64,000 nucleotides of DNA from Ammonifex degensii KC4 (GTDB lineage Bacteria > Bacillota > Desulfotomaculia > Desulfotomaculales > Ammonificaceae): assembly GCF_000024605.1 (NCBI RefSeq), contig NC_013385.1, positions 124,001 through 188,000 on the forward strand. Direction: 5' to 3'. Made by a program: the position numbers and the translations under genes. Under the pieces are notes generated by a model that worked only from the letters and a program-made list of their open reading frames with translations, did not search any database and was not told the origin of the DNA. Positions 8,542 through 18,381 of this stretch are shown here, one piece after another; position 1 is the stretch's first letter, and each line of letters opens with the position of its first letter.

Positions 8542-10409
8542 TTAAACCAAGATCACCCGGTAGTGACGCAGCCAGAGATCGACCTGCAGGAAGTAGGCCA
8601 GCAGCTGGGGGCCGGTCATGAGCTGGCCGAACCAGGGGGTATCCACCCCTACGCCGCCGGTGAGGGTAAGTTCTCGCAGTTTCTCCCGGTTTACCAGAGG
8701 CAAAAGAGGAGATTGCGGGTCTTCCAAGAGACGGAGCATGGCGGTCTTGACGAACTGGGAGTAGGCGGGATGGTGGGTCTTGGGGTAAGGGCTTTTGCGG
8801 CGCTGTAGGACGGAGTCGGGGAGTATTCCTTTGAGCGCTAGCCGCAAGATTCCTTTCTCTTTCCCTCCCCAGAACTTCATTTCCCAAGGGATATTCCACA
8901 CGTACTCCACCAGCCGGTGATCGCAGAAGGGGACCCGTGCCTCCAGCCCCGCGGCCATGGCCATCCGATCCTTGCGTTCGAGGAGCACCGGCATGAAGTA
9001 AAAAATGCTTAAGTAACTAATCTCGCGTAAGCGGGCGGCATGGGCTTCCTCCCCCGGCAACCGGGGTACCTCCGCCAGGGCCTCGGCGTACCTCTGGGCC
9101 AGGTACTCCTGGGGACGTAAAAGCTTTTGGAGCTCCGGGGAAAGAAAAGACTGGCGCCAGGAAGAGTGGCGTATCCAGGGAAACCAAGAAGAAGATAAGT
9201 CCTCCGCGCGGCGAAACCAGGGATACCCGCCGAATATCTCGTCCGCTCCCTCTCCCGAGAGGACCACTGTCACCTCCTTCTTCACCTCCTGCGCTAGAAG
9301 CAGGAGGGAGGAATCGATGTCGGCCATTCCCGGCAGGTCGCGGGCTTTTAGGGCGGGCAGGAGGGCCTGCCCCAGCTCCTCCGGGTCAATCACTACGGTG
9401 CGGTGGCGAGTTTGAAGCAGAGAAGCCACTTCGGTCGCCCAAGGGGTGTCGTACTGGGGCTGGAACTGGTCGGGGGAGAAGTAGCGGGCATTTTCCCGGT
9501 AATCCACCGCGAAGCTGGCCAAGGTCTCCCCCTTTTCCCGCAGAGCGGTGGCGGCGAAAAAGGTGACGGCGCTGGAATCGAGTCCTCCGGAGAGAAGACT
9601 TCCTAAGGGTACGTCGCTTATCAGTTGTCGGTGTACGCAGTCCTCCAGGAGGAAACGTACCTCGGCGGCGGTGCGGGAAGTATTCTCTTTGTGCGGCCGG
9701 CTTTCCAGTCGCCAGTAACGCTGAACCTGCATACCTTGAGGTGAATAGGTTAGCCAGTGCCCCGGTTTGAGTTCTTTGATGTGTCGGAAGACGGCGCAGC
9801 CGGGAGTGCGTCCCGGACCCAGGACGAAAATTTCGGCTAGGCCCACTTCGTCCACTTCGGGGGGGACAGCCGGGTGGACTAGCAAAGCTTTAATTTCCGA
9901 AGCAAAAAGAAAAGCGCTTCCCCGCTGGCTAAAAAACAGCGGCTTTATGCCTAACCGGTCGCGGGCCAGAAAAAGCGTTCTTTCTTTTTCGTCCCAGACG
10001 GCAAAGGCGAAAATGCCGTTGAGCTTGGAGACGCACTCGGTTCCCCAGGCTAAGTAAGCCAGAAGAACTGCTTCTACGTCGGAGTGGGTTTGGAAGCTGA
10101 AGCCTAAGGAGCGTAGCTCTTGCCGGAGTTCCGGCAAGTTGTAGATCTCCCCATTGTAGACTATAACCCAGATCCTCCCGTCAAGCTTTTGCGTGAAGGG
10201 CTGCTTTCCTCCTTTTGCGTGAAGGGCTGCTTTCCTCCTTCGGGGTCAAGCACAATTAAGCGCCGGTGGGTAAAAGCGGCCCGGGGAGAAAGCCAGATTC
10301 CCTCCTCATCGGGACCGCGATGGCCCACCGCAGCTCCCATCTGCTCTATCACTTCGCGCTGGCGGGTGAGGTCCTCTTCCCAGTCAATCCAGCCGGCAAA
10401 ACCGCACAT
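8542..10409 (-). pseudogene. asnB: Glutamine-hydrolysing asparagine synthase, split by a 26-bp tandem duplication
   Basis: The N-terminal part (from ATG 10409) starts MCGFAGW, with the nucleophilic Cys2 of the glutaminase domain, and contains HRGPDEEG. It hits a stop after 82 codons, at about 10161. The remainder (below 10137) continues the same protein with LNGIFAFAVWDE and the synthetase PP-loop SGGLDSS. The break lies at two exact copies of a 26-base unit (10186-10211 and 10212-10237). Removing one copy restores a continuous frame through KLDGRIWVIVYNGEIYN, as expected of AsnB. As it stands only fragments would be made. The start has AAGGGGGAGG upstream. Confidence 0.92.
10186..10237. repeat. 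Perfect 26-bp tandem duplication inside asnB
   Basis: Two adjacent identical 26-base units (starting CTTTTGCGTG on the plus strand) cover 10186-10211 and 10212-10237. Because 26 is not a multiple of three, the second copy shifts the asnB frame. It could arise by slippage and revert the same way. Confidence 0.97.
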
Positions 10410-10565
10410 GGGGCCTCCCCCTTAAACTTAGAAATCTCACGTTCACAAAATTATGCTCGCCCCTGCCCTTTGATGTGCGGCTTTTTCGCAGGTGCATAAA
10501 GACCGAAAGCTATTCCTTTTCCGTATGTTTTGCGGTATTCTGGAAGTAAAGGGTTTGGAAGAAGG

Positions 10566-11219
10566 ATGTGGCGTACGGTGGGCTGTGCTTTTCCGCTGAT
10601 CTTGCTTCTTCTCATCCCGCTGCTCTTCTTCCTTTTCTACTTTCAGCTCGCTACCTTCTCTTTCACCAAGCTCGGCCTTTCTCCCGAGACGGCCATTCTT
10701 TTTTTCGGACTTTGTCTTATAGGAGGAATAGTCAATATTCCCATTTCCCGGCGACGCATTATAGTGGAAGAAGGCACCTTTTTTGGCTTCCCCTTTTTCT
10801 TTTATTACCCGCCGCGGGTGCGCGAGCAGATCATCGCCCTTAATTTGGGTGGAGCCATCCTGCCAGGACTTTTCAGTCTTTATCTGCTTTTTACCCGAGC
10901 TCCCTTGGTGCCTTCGATTATAGCTACAGCAGTGGTGACGGCGGTGGCCTATGCTTTGGCCCGTCCGGTGCCCGGCATGGGGATCACGCTGCCGGCTTTT
11001 GTGCCACCGCTGGTAGCGGCAGCGGCGGCGTGGCTTGTGGCGCGGGAAAACGCCGCTCCGGTGGCCTACGTTGCCGGTGTCTGGGGGACGCTCATCGGGG
11101 CTGATCTCCTTAACTGGCCTCGCTTTAAGGATCTGGGAGCGCTGGTCCTGAGTATCGGGGGAGCGGGGATCTTCGACGGCATTTTTTTGGTGGGCATCGT
11201 GGCCGCTTTGCTGGCCTAA
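10566..11219 (+). CDS. DUF1614-type membrane protein
   Basis: This is a hydrophobic protein of about 217 residues with roughly seven membrane segments, starting with FPLILLLLIPLLFFLFYF near residues 9-26. It carries ISRRRIIVEE, RVREQIIALNLGGAILPG, and an acidic membrane-edge motif GTLIGADLLN, which fit the DUF1614 family of unknown function. I place the start at ATG 10566; the GAAGAAGG site lies very close to it. It stands alone between asnB and a HIT gene. No function can be assigned beyond integral membrane protein. Confidence 0.75.
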   Translation: MWRTVGCAFPLILLLLIPLLFFLFYFQLATFSFTKLGLSPETAILFFGLCLIGGIVNIPISRRRIIVEEGTFFGFPFFFYYPPRVREQIIALNLGGAILPGLFSLYLLFTRAPLVPSIIATAVVTAVAYALARPVPGMGITLPAFVPPLVAAAAAWLVARENAAPVAYVAGVWGTLIGADLLNWPRFKDLGALVLSIGGAGIFDGIFLVGIVAALLA

Positions 11220-11262
11220 AAACCTTTTTAAAACCATTAAAATCTGGGGAGGGGAAAGTTTT

Positions 11263-11655
11263 ATGCAAGAGTGCCTTTTCTGCAATCTGCCGCGGGAGGC
11301 TGTCATCGCCGAGAACGAATTGGCTTTTGCCATCTTCGACAAGTACCCGGTAAACCCGGGGCACACCTTGGTCATTCCCAAACGGCACTTTGCTTCCTTC
11401 TTCGAGGCTACGGAGGAGGAAATAGTGGCCCTTTACCGCCTTTTGCACGAGGTCAAAAAGCTTTTAGACGAGCGCTACCACCCCGACGGCTACAATGTAG
11501 GCGTGAACGTAGGAAAGTGCGCTGGCCAGGTGATAATGCACCTGCATTTCCACGTCATTCCGCGCTTCGAAGGGGATGCACCCCGTCCGGGGGGCTTAAG
11601 GCGGGTGAAGGACCCGATCACTCCTTGGGAAGGAGAGGGAGAAAAGAGCAAGTAG
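11263..11655 (+). CDS. HIT-family nucleotide hydrolase/transferase
   Basis: The 130-residue protein begins CLFCNLP and has the histidine-triad motif HLHFHVIPR near residues 93-101. HIT proteins of this type act on nucleoside phosphoramidates or dinucleotides; the exact substrate cannot be read from sequence. The start ATG 11263 follows GGGGAGGGG. The next gene begins on the base after the stop, so the two are likely co-translated. A second HIT gene lies at 59344. Confidence 0.92.
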   Translation: MQECLFCNLPREAVIAENELAFAIFDKYPVNPGHTLVIPKRHFASFFEATEEEIVALYRLLHEVKKLLDERYHPDGYNVGVNVGKCAGQVIMHLHFHVIPRFEGDAPRPGGLRRVKDPITPWEGEGEKSK

Positions 11656-12372
11656 ATGGCAGTACCCATCGGGATTACGGTGGGGCTCGACCAGGACGAG
11701 TCCCGTTACCTTTTGCCCCGCGCCTATGCGGAGGCGGTAAGCCAAGCAGGGGGGCTGCCCGTTTTGCTTCCCCCGCTTTTTCCTAGCGAGTTGCCTGCGG
11801 TCCTGCAGCTCGTCCGGGGAATTATTCTTTCCGGCGGAAACGATCTGAATCCAGCCTATTTCGGCGAAGAGTGCCTCCCCGCGACTCGGCGCATCGACCC
11901 CGAAAGGGACGCCTTTGAGCTTGCTCTGGCCAGGCTGGCCTTGCGCCGCCGGGTGCCGCTTTTGGGCATCTGCCGGGGGATGCAGGTGCTGAACGTGGCG
12001 GCCGGGGGAAGCATCTATCAGGACCTTTCCTTGGGGATACCCAACCCTCTGAAGCACTTTCAGGAGGCTCCCCGCTGGTACGCCTCGCACTGGGTAGAGC
12101 TGCTTCCCGGTTCGCGGCTGGCCAGGATAATGGGAGGTATCACCCGACTTAAGACCAACTCCTTCCACCACCAGGCCGTCCGCCAGGTGGCGCCCGGCTT
12201 TAAAGCGGTGGCCTGGACTTCGGACGGCGTGGTGGAAGCCATAGAGGCGGAAGGGGAAACTTTCGCCTTAGGGGTGCAGTTCCACCCGGAGACCATGATT
12301 CACAAGGAGCCCATTTTCTTACGTCTTTTTGTGGCTCTGGTGCAGGCGGCCGGCGATGCTTGGCGGGATTGA
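11656..12372 (+). CDS. Class I glutamine amidotransferase-like hydrolase (PuuD / peptidase C26 type)
   Basis: The 238-residue protein has the Cys of the triad in GICRGMQVLNV, followed by GGSIYQD, and the His-Glu pair in QFHPE. This fits gamma-glutamyl-gamma-aminobutyrate hydrolases and relatives, which cleave gamma-glutamyl amides. It starts directly after the HIT stop codon. No putrescine pathway genes are near, so the true substrate is uncertain. Confidence 0.88.
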   Translation: MAVPIGITVGLDQDESRYLLPRAYAEAVSQAGGLPVLLPPLFPSELPAVLQLVRGIILSGGNDLNPAYFGEECLPATRRIDPERDAFELALARLALRRRVPLLGICRGMQVLNVAAGGSIYQDLSLGIPNPLKHFQEAPRWYASHWVELLPGSRLARIMGGITRLKTNSFHHQAVRQVAPGFKAVAWTSDGVVEAIEAEGETFALGVQFHPETMIHKEPIFLRLFVALVQAAGDAWRD

Positions 12373-12409
12373 ACCTTAAAGCCCAAATGGGATAAGATTA
12401 AGGACAAAG

Positions 12410-13444
12410 ATGTGGCGGATGATGGATGCTAACCTTAACCGGTTGCGTGAAGGGCTGCGAGTGCTGGAGGACTTGGCCCGCTTTACCTTCCAGGAGCGCG
12501 CTTTGGCCGAAGAGGCCCGGGCCTTCCGGCACCAGGTAGCTTGGAGCCGGGAGCCGGAGCAGGCCGAGTGCTTGGTCCACCGGGACGTGGCGGGCGATTG
12601 GGGGAAGGATTACCGCTCTCTTCCTTACCCCTCCTTGAAGGAACTCGTTCTGGCCAACTCCCGGCGCGTGCAGGAAGCGGCCCGGGTGTTGGAGGAACTC
12701 GCGCGGCTCACCCTCCCGGAAAGGGAGGAGTTATTTCGCAAAGTGCGCTTCTGGGCCTATGCGGCGGAGAAAAAGTTATATTCTTTGGCTACAGGAGAAG
12801 AACGCCGGCAGCGCTGCTGGCGCTGGCGGCTTTACGTCATAGTGGGTTCGGAGCACACGGGCGGGCGCGAGGTTCCGGCGGTGGTGCGGGCGGCCATAGC
12901 CGGAGGAGCGGAGGTTATCCAGCTCCGGGAGAAAAAACTATCCACCCGGGCGCTTTACTCCTTGGCCCGCCAGCTCCGGGAGATAACCGGGGAGGCAGGG
13001 GTAGACCTCATCATCAACGATCGGGTGGACGTGGCCCTGGCGGTAGGGGCAGATGGGGTGCACCTCGGGTCAGAGGATCTTCCCCTGCCTGAGGCCCGCC
13101 GGGTCATCGGGGACAAGCTCATTCTAGGGGCTACGGCCCACTCTTTGGAAGAAGCCCTAGAAGCTCAGGCGGCGGGAGCCGACTACCTGGGAGTGGGGCC
13201 GGTCTTTCCTACCGCTACCAAGCCGGAACTCAAACCTGGGGGGTTAAAACTTCTTCGGGAAGTAGCTTCCCAGGTATCCTTACCGGTGGTGGCCATAGGG
13301 GGTATCACGGCGGAGAACGTGCGGGAAGTCTTAGCCCAGCCTGGGGTAAAGTGCGTGGCGGTGATTCGCGCAGTAGCAACAGCTCCTGATGTTAAAGAGG
13401 CGGCGGCGCGGCTGAAACAAGCGATGGAGGGGATGGGATCTTGA
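12410..13444 (+). CDS. thiE: ThiD2-ThiE fusion: thiamine phosphate synthase with N-terminal ThiD2 domain
   Basis: Residues 1-130 ([21 protein letters not shown], then [16 protein letters not shown]) match the ThiD2 type of domain, a substitute for the hydroxymethylpyrimidine phosphate kinase ThiD. Residues 140-344 are Thi[37 protein letters not shown] and VAIGGI. ThiE couples the thiazole and pyrimidine phosphates to thiamine phosphate. The fusion would place kinase and coupling steps in one chain; the kinase role is inferred from the family. It leads thiE-thiC-thiL and overlaps thiC by four bases. Confidence 0.9.
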   Translation: MWRMMDANLNRLREGLRVLEDLARFTFQERALAEEARAFRHQVAWSREPEQAECLVHRDVAGDWGKDYRSLPYPSLKELVLANSRRVQEAARVLEELARLTLPEREELFRKVRFWAYAAEKKLYSLATGEERRQRCWRWRLYVIVGSEHTGGREVPAVVRAAIAGGAEVIQLREKKLSTRALYSLARQLREITGEAGVDLIINDRVDVALAVGADGVHLGSEDLPLPEARRVIGDKLILGATAHSLEEALEAQAAGADYLGVGPVFPTATKPELKPGGLKLLREVASQVSLPVVAIGGITAENVREVLAQPGVKCVAVIRAVATAPDVKEAAARLKQAMEGMGS

Positions 13445-14745
13445 CTCAACTGGAAGCAGCCCGTAAAGGCGAGGTTACTCCCGCCATGGAAAGGGTGGCA
13501 GCGCGAGAGGGACTGGCGGTGGAGAAGGTGCTCGAAGGAGTGGCGGCAGGGAAGATAGTGATCCCGGCCAACCACAACCACCGTAATCTAGACCCTACAG
13601 GCATCGGCGCGGGGTTGCGAACCAAGGTTAACGCCAACCTGGGCACCTCTCCCCAGTTCCCCGATCCGGAGAGGGAACTTCACAAGTTGCAGGTAGCCCT
13701 AGCGGCGGGAGCCGACACGGTGATGGACCTAAGCACCGGCGGGGATCTGGACGCGGTAAGACGCCTCATCTTGACCCACAGCCCCGTTCCTGTGGGTACA
13801 GTTCCCATTTACCAGGCGGCCGTAGAGGCGCGGGAGCGGCACAGGAGCATAGTGGCCATGACCGCCGACGAGCTCTTTGAGGTGATCGAGCGCCAGGCGG
13901 CCGATGGTGTGGACTTCATGACCGTCCACTGCGGCGTCACTATGGAAAGCGTGGAGAGGCTCAAGCGCCAGGGCAGGGTGACCGACATCGTCAGCCGGGG
14001 AGGCTGCTTCATACTGGGGTGGATTATCCACCACGAGGAAGAGAATCCCCTTTACGCCCAGTTCGACCGCCTGCTCGACATCTGCCGGCGGTACGACGTC
14101 ACTCTGAGTCTAGGTGACGGGCTGCGTCCTGGCGCCTTAGCCGACGCCACCGACCGGGCTCAAATTCAAGAGTTGATCATACTGGGGGAGCTGGTGGACC
14201 GGGCGCGGGAGGCCGGGGTTCAGGTCATGGTGGAGGGTCCGGGGCACGTTCCGCTGGATCAAGTGGCTCTCAACGTCCAACTGCAGAAGTCCCTCTGCCG
14301 CGAAGCTCCTTTCTACGTTCTGGGACCTCTGGTCACCGACGTGGCGCCAGGGTACGACCACATAGTGGCGGCCATAGGAGGAGCAGTGGCGGCCATGGCT
14401 GGGGCGGACTTCCTCTGCTACGTCACTCCTGCCGAGCACCTGGGCCTCCCCACCGCCGAAGACGTGCGCGAAGGAGTGATAGCCGCCCGCATAGCGGCCC
14501 ATGCCGCCGACCTGGTCAAGGGGGTGCCGGGGGCTAAAGAGTGGGACCTGGCCATGTCGCGGGCTCGGAAGAGGCTGGACTGGGAAGAGCAGCTCCGCCT
14601 GGCCCTGGACCCGGAAAAGGCGAGGCGCTTGCGGCAAGAGAGGAACCCCGAAGGTATCAGAGAATGCACCATGTGCGGGGAGTTCTGTGCCATGCGCCTG
14701 GTGGCCGGCTTCCTCGGCCTTGATTCAAAGGCCAGGACCTGCTGA
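13441..14745 (+). CDS. thiC: Phosphomethylpyrimidine synthase ThiC
   Basis: ThiC is a radical-SAM enzyme that converts aminoimidazole ribotide to HMP phosphate. The 434-residue protein shows NLGTSP near the start, [21 protein letters not shown], and the C-terminal cluster motif [11 protein letters not shown] (CxxCxxxxC) typical of the family. The start is TTG 13441, overlapping the thiE stop in TTGA. The length is normal for the short bacterial form without the long N-terminal extension. Confidence 0.96.
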   Translation: MTQLEAARKGEVTPAMERVAAREGLAVEKVLEGVAAGKIVIPANHNHRNLDPTGIGAGLRTKVNANLGTSPQFPDPERELHKLQVALAAGADTVMDLSTGGDLDAVRRLILTHSPVPVGTVPIYQAAVEARERHRSIVAMTADELFEVIERQAADGVDFMTVHCGVTMESVERLKRQGRVTDIVSRGGCFILGWIIHHEEENPLYAQFDRLLDICRRYDVTLSLGDGLRPGALADATDRAQIQELIILGELVDRAREAGVQVMVEGPGHVPLDQVALNVQLQKSLCREAPFYVLGPLVTDVAPGYDHIVAAIGGAVAAMAGADFLCYVTPAEHLGLPTAEDVREGVIAARIAAHAADLVKGVPGAKEWDLAMSRARKRLDWEEQLRLALDPEKARRLRQERNPEGIRECTMCGEFCAMRLVAGFLGLDSKARTC

Positions 14746-14758
14746 GAGAAGGGAGAGC

Positions 14759-15778
14759 GTGGAGCTCAAAGAGATAGGGGAGTTCGGGCTCATCTACCGG
14801 CTGACGCAAGACCTGCCCTCTGCTCGTGAGGTGATCCAGGGGGTGGGGGACGACGCGGCAGTGCTGGCGGTAGGGGATAAATGGTTTCTCTTCACCACCG
14901 ACGTTCTGGTGGAAAAGGTGCACTTCCGCTGGGATCTGGCTTCCCCTGCCGACGTGGGGTTCAAGACGCTGGCGGTCAACGTAAGCGATATCGCCGCCAT
15001 GGGCGGCCGCCCTACCTATGCTCTGGTCACCCTGGGGCTTCCCCTGGACTTCCCGGTAGAAAAGGTAGAGGAGTTTTACGCCGGGCTTAAGGAAGCGGCC
15101 GAGGAATACGAAGTGATCCTGGTGGGCGGGGACATCACCCGGTCGGATATCTTCTTTGCCGGGGTGGCCTTGCTGGGAGAGGTGGAGCCGGGGAAGGCTA
15201 AATTCCGGAAGGGAGCACGCCCGGGGGATATCCTCTGCGTCACGGGGCCTTTGGGAGGGGCTGCGGCCGGGCTGGTGCTTCTCGAGAGCAAAGAAGAACT
15301 GCTTCCTGAAACCATGGCCCACTTTCTTCGGCGCAAGTACCGTCGCCCCGATGCCCGACTAGAGGCCGGAAGGATCTTGGGAGATTTTGAAGAGGTGCAC
15401 GCTTTGATCGACATAAGTGACGGTCTGGCTGGTGATGCCCACCACCTGGCCCGGGCTTCAGGAGTAGAGGTCAACCTTTACCGAGCAGCCTTGCCTATTT
15501 ATCCTCCCGCCCAGGAGCTCGGCCGGCGCCTGGGAATAGATCCGGCCAGGTGGGCCCTCTTCGGCGGGGAGGATTATGAACTTCTCTTCACCGTAGAGCC
15601 TTCCGCTGTGGGTAAGGTGGCCAAGGCTTTAGAGGGAGTGGGGCTCAACCTTTTCCCTCTGGGCTTTGTGGAAGAGGGAGAAGGGGTGAAGCTCGTCCTG
15701 CCCGATGGCCGGGAAGAAGAGCTAGAATGCGGAGGATACGACCATTTCCGGGGAAGTTTCTATGAGCCTACGCCTTAA
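14759..15778 (+). CDS. thiL: Thiamine-monophosphate kinase ThiL
   Basis: ThiL makes thiamine diphosphate. The protein has EFGLIYRL, GVGDDAAVL, TTDVLVEKVHF, NVSDIAAMGG, GGDITRS and DISDGLAGDAHHLA, all typical ThiL/PurM-fold motifs for Mg-ATP and substrate binding. I choose GTG 14759 (339 residues), which follows AAGGGAG; a longer open frame upstream lies over thiC and is not homologous. The 3' end overlaps tsaE by 17 bases, joining thiamine and t6A genes in one transcript, an arrangement seen in other Firmicutes. Confidence 0.95.
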   Translation: MELKEIGEFGLIYRLTQDLPSAREVIQGVGDDAAVLAVGDKWFLFTTDVLVEKVHFRWDLASPADVGFKTLAVNVSDIAAMGGRPTYALVTLGLPLDFPVEKVEEFYAGLKEAAEEYEVILVGGDITRSDIFFAGVALLGEVEPGKAKFRKGARPGDILCVTGPLGGAAAGLVLLESKEELLPETMAHFLRRKYRRPDARLEAGRILGDFEEVHALIDISDGLAGDAHHLARASGVEVNLYRAALPIYPPAQELGRRLGIDPARWALFGGEDYELLFTVEPSAVGKVAKALEGVGLNLFPLGFVEEGEGVKLVLPDGREEELECGGYDHFRGSFYEPTP

Positions 15779-16244
15779 GAGCCGATCGCCGGAAGAAACG
15801 CAAGCCATAGGGGAGAAGTTAGGGGGTATCTTACGCCCGGGCGACATCGTGGCCTTGGAGGGGGAGCTGGGTGCGGGCAAGACCTGCTTCGTGCGGGGGT
15901 TGGCGCGTGCCCTGGGGGTGCGGGAGCCAGTAGCCAGTCCCTCTTTTGTCTTGGTGCGGGAGTACCGGGGGGAAAGGTTCCTCCTTTATCATTTCGATGC
16001 CTACCGGTTGGAAGACCCGAGAGCTTTCTGGGATCTGGGGGTGGAGGAATACTTTGCTTCCGGGATAAGTGTCATCGAGTGGGCCGAGAAGGTAGCAGCT
16101 GTTTTGCCGGAAGAACGGCTGGAGGTGCGCTTGGAGTACGTCCCGGACAATCCTGAAGCGCGCTTCATAGAGATCGAAGGGTATGGGAGACGGGGAAAGG
16201 AGTTGTTGGAGGCTTTAAGGCATGCGCTTGGTTCTGGGAATTGA
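15762..16244 (+). CDS. tsaE: tRNA t6A ATPase TsaE
   Basis: The 160-residue P-loop protein has GELGAGKTCFVRGLARALG, then SPSFVLVREY and HFDAYRLEDP, and VIEWAEK. TsaE is the ATPase that drives the cycle of the TsaBD complex in making N6-threonylcarbamoyl-A37 of tRNAs. Its order with tsaB, rimI and tsaD, each overlapping the next, is the usual one. Confidence 0.95.
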   Translation: MSLRLKSRSPEETQAIGEKLGGILRPGDIVALEGELGAGKTCFVRGLARALGVREPVASPSFVLVREYRGERFLLYHFDAYRLEDPRAFWDLGVEEYFASGISVIEWAEKVAAVLPEERLEVRLEYVPDNPEARFIEIEGYGRRGKELLEALRHALGSGN

Positions 16245-16908
16245 GACGAGCACGGCCCAGGCCTTAAGTGTGGCGGTGGTAGGGGAAGAGGGACTTTTGG
16301 CCGAAGCCACGGCGCGGGGCGAGAGATGGCACGCGGAGCGCCTCTTCTCTTTTATCGAGTGGGTGCTTGAGTCGGCAGAGGTAAAACTGGAGGAGCTTGG
16401 TGGCATCGCAGTTTCCACCGGTCCTGGCTCCTTCACCGGCATTCGTCTGGGGGTGGCGGCAGCCAAGACGCTGGCCCAGGTCTTAAATTTACCGGTTTTC
16501 GGCGTACCCACCCTGGAGGCTTTGGCTTTACCCTGGCAGTACTGTGCCCTTCCAGTATGCCCGCTGGTTCCCTCGCGGCGACAGGAGGTCTTTGCTGCCC
16601 TCTACCGACAAGGAGAACTATTGAAGGAACCCTGGGCGGCTTCGCCGGCGGAAGTGGCGGCGGAGCTTCGGCCTCTTGGCCCCATCCTGCTTACCGGAGC
16701 GGGGGCCAAGCTTCATGCCCCTGTTTTCCGGGAGCTGCTGGGAGAACAAGCTATTTTCCCTACGCCTCTGCCCGACGGCCCGTCGGCGCAGGTAGTAGCT
16801 TCCCGGGGGCTGGACTTTCTTAAGCAAGGGATGAAAGGGGATCTTTTTGAACTTTCTCCCATCTACTTGCGTCCGCCGGCGATAAGTGGGAGGGGCCAAG
16901 CCTCATGA
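16222..16908 (+). CDS. tsaB: tRNA t6A protein TsaB
   Basis: The 228-residue protein starts LVLGIETST and contains GPGSFTGIRLGVAAAKTLA, the conserved TsaB region that packs against TsaD. It is an ASKHA-fold partner without its own catalytic activity. It overlaps tsaE by 23 bases and rimI by four (ATGA). Confidence 0.95.
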   Translation: MRLVLGIETSTAQALSVAVVGEEGLLAEATARGERWHAERLFSFIEWVLESAEVKLEELGGIAVSTGPGSFTGIRLGVAAAKTLAQVLNLPVFGVPTLEALALPWQYCALPVCPLVPSRRQEVFAALYRQGELLKEPWAASPAEVAAELRPLGPILLTGAGAKLHAPVFRELLGEQAIFPTPLPDGPSAQVVASRGLDFLKQGMKGDLFELSPIYLRPPAISGRGQAS

Positions 16909-17375
16909 CCTTGCAGGTAGTGACCATGACGCCGGAACATTTGGACGAGGTACTGGAAATAGAGCGCTTATCCTTTCCCCTTCCTTGGGACCGGGATACC
17001 TTCCTCTTCGAGATACTCATTAACAAGCTGGCGGAATACGTGGTGGCTTTGTGGAACGGTAAGGTAGTGGGATACGGGGGCATGTGGATAGTAGCGGACG
17101 AAGGGCACATCACCAACATCGCCGTGCACCCAGACTACCGGCTGCGGGGAGTGGGAAGAGAGATCCTAAAGGAGCTTATCCGGCGGGCAAGGGAGAAGGG
17201 TCTTTCCCGCATGACCTTGGAGGTGCGCCCCTCAAACGCAGTAGCCCGGCACCTTTACCGGAGCCTCGGCTTCGTCGAGAAGGGGATAAGGAAGCGTTAT
17301 TACCGGGACAATGATGAAGACGCTATCATTATGTGGTTAGAGGATTTGCAGGTGATGCCCCGTGAAGAACGGTAA
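16905..17375 (+). CDS. rimI: Ribosomal protein alanine acetyltransferase RimI
   Basis: The 156-residue GNAT protein has ITNIAVHPDYRLRGVGREIL, the acetyl-CoA loop (RGVG), LEVRPSNAVARHLYRSLGF, and RKRYYRD near the end, as in RimI. RimI acetylates the N-terminus of ribosomal protein S18. It lies between tsaB and tsaD and overlaps both, which is typical. Confidence 0.94.
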   Translation: MTLQVVTMTPEHLDEVLEIERLSFPLPWDRDTFLFEILINKLAEYVVALWNGKVVGYGGMWIVADEGHITNIAVHPDYRLRGVGREILKELIRRAREKGLSRMTLEVRPSNAVARHLYRSLGFVEKGIRKRYYRDNDEDAIIMWLEDLQVMPREER

Positions 17376-18381
17376 GGTACTGATCCTAGGCATCGAGACC
17401 TCCTGCGATGAGACGGCAGCCGCGGTGGTAGCCGACGGCTACGAGATCCTTTCCAACGTGGTTTCCTCCCAGGTGGAGATCCACCGGTGCTTTGGCGGGG
17501 TAGTGCCCGAAGTGGCCTCCAGGCGGCATCTGGAGATGCTGAACCCCGTCATCGACCTGGCCCTGAAAGAGGCAGGGGTAAGCTTTGACGATTTGGATGC
17601 GGTGGCGGTGACCCAGGGCCCCGGCCTGCTGGGTTCGTTGCTGGTGGGACTTATGGCTGCCAAAAGCCTGGCTTTTGCTTTAAAGTTGCCCCTCATTGCC
17701 GTACATCACATAAAGGCTCACGTTTACGCCAATTTTCTTGCCTATCCCCGCGTGGAGTTCCCTTTTGTGGCCCTGGTGGTGTCGGGAGGGCACACCGATT
17801 TGATTTATGCGACTTCCCACAGCGACTTCCGGTTGATCGGCCGTACCAAAGACGATGCAGCTGGAGAAGCTTTCGACAAAGTAGCGCGTTTCTTAGGGCT
17901 AGAGTATCCTGGCGGCCCGGCCATCGAAAGAAAAGCGCGCCAAGGCGACCCTGCGGCCTTTCCCTTGCCCCATCTTCAACGGACTGGCGAAGATTTCGAT
18001 ACCAGCTTCAGTGGCCTCAAAACGGCGGTCATCTATCGCTGGCGCCAAGCCCAGGAAAAAGGAGAAAAAGTACGAGTGGAAGACGTAGCTGCCAGCTTCC
18101 AGGCCACGGTGGTGGAAATCCTACAGGAAAAGGCTTTTGCCGCCGTACGCGCCTTCAAAGTGCCTACACTTCTTCTGGCCGGCGGGGTGGCGGCCAACGG
18201 CCACCTGCGGGCCCGCTTCACCACCCGGGCGCAAGAGGAGGGGATAAACCTTCTGATTCCTCCCCCGGCTCTCTGCACCGACAACGCCGCCATGGTGGCC
18301 GCCGCCGCTTACTACCAGTTTCTGCGGGGAGATTTTGCTCCCTTGACCATAAGCGCCGAGGCTGGCCTTCCCTTGGGCTAG
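17362..18381 (+). CDS. tsaD: tRNA t6A threonylcarbamoyltransferase TsaD
   Basis: The 339-residue protein has LGIETSCDETAAAVV, the metal-binding HHIKAHVYA motif, VSGGHTDLI, GRTKDDAAGEAFDKVAR and LAGGVAANGHLR. TsaD transfers the threonylcarbamoyl group to A37 of ANN-decoding tRNAs. The start is GTG 17362, overlapping rimI by 14 bases. The 3' end overlaps the convergent small gene at 18378 by four bases. Confidence 0.97.
   Translation: MKNGKVLILGIETSCDETAAAVVADGYEILSNVVSSQVEIHRCFGGVVPEVASRRHLEMLNPVIDLALKEAGVSFDDLDAVAVTQGPGLLGSLLVGLMAAKSLAFALKLPLIAVHHIKAHVYANFLAYPRVEFPFVALVVSGGHTDLIYATSHSDFRLIGRTKDDAAGEAFDKVARFLGLEYPGGPAIERKARQGDPAAFPLPHLQRTGEDFDTSFSGLKTAVIYRWRQAQEKGEKVRVEDVAASFQATVVEILQEKAFAAVRAFKVPTLLLAGGVAANGHLRARFTTRAQEEGINLLIPPPALCTDNAAMVAAAAYYQFLRGDFAPLTISAEAGLPLG

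Noticed and set aside
10443-11381. A 312-residue minus-strand open frame over the DUF1614 and HIT genes
   Set aside because: Its product is basic and low in structure, and it lies antisense to two clear genes. It is a shadow of GC-rich codons.
12373-12409. Possible TPP riboswitch before the thiamine genes
   Set aside because: Only 37 bases separate the genes, too short for a THI box, and no conserved core is seen.
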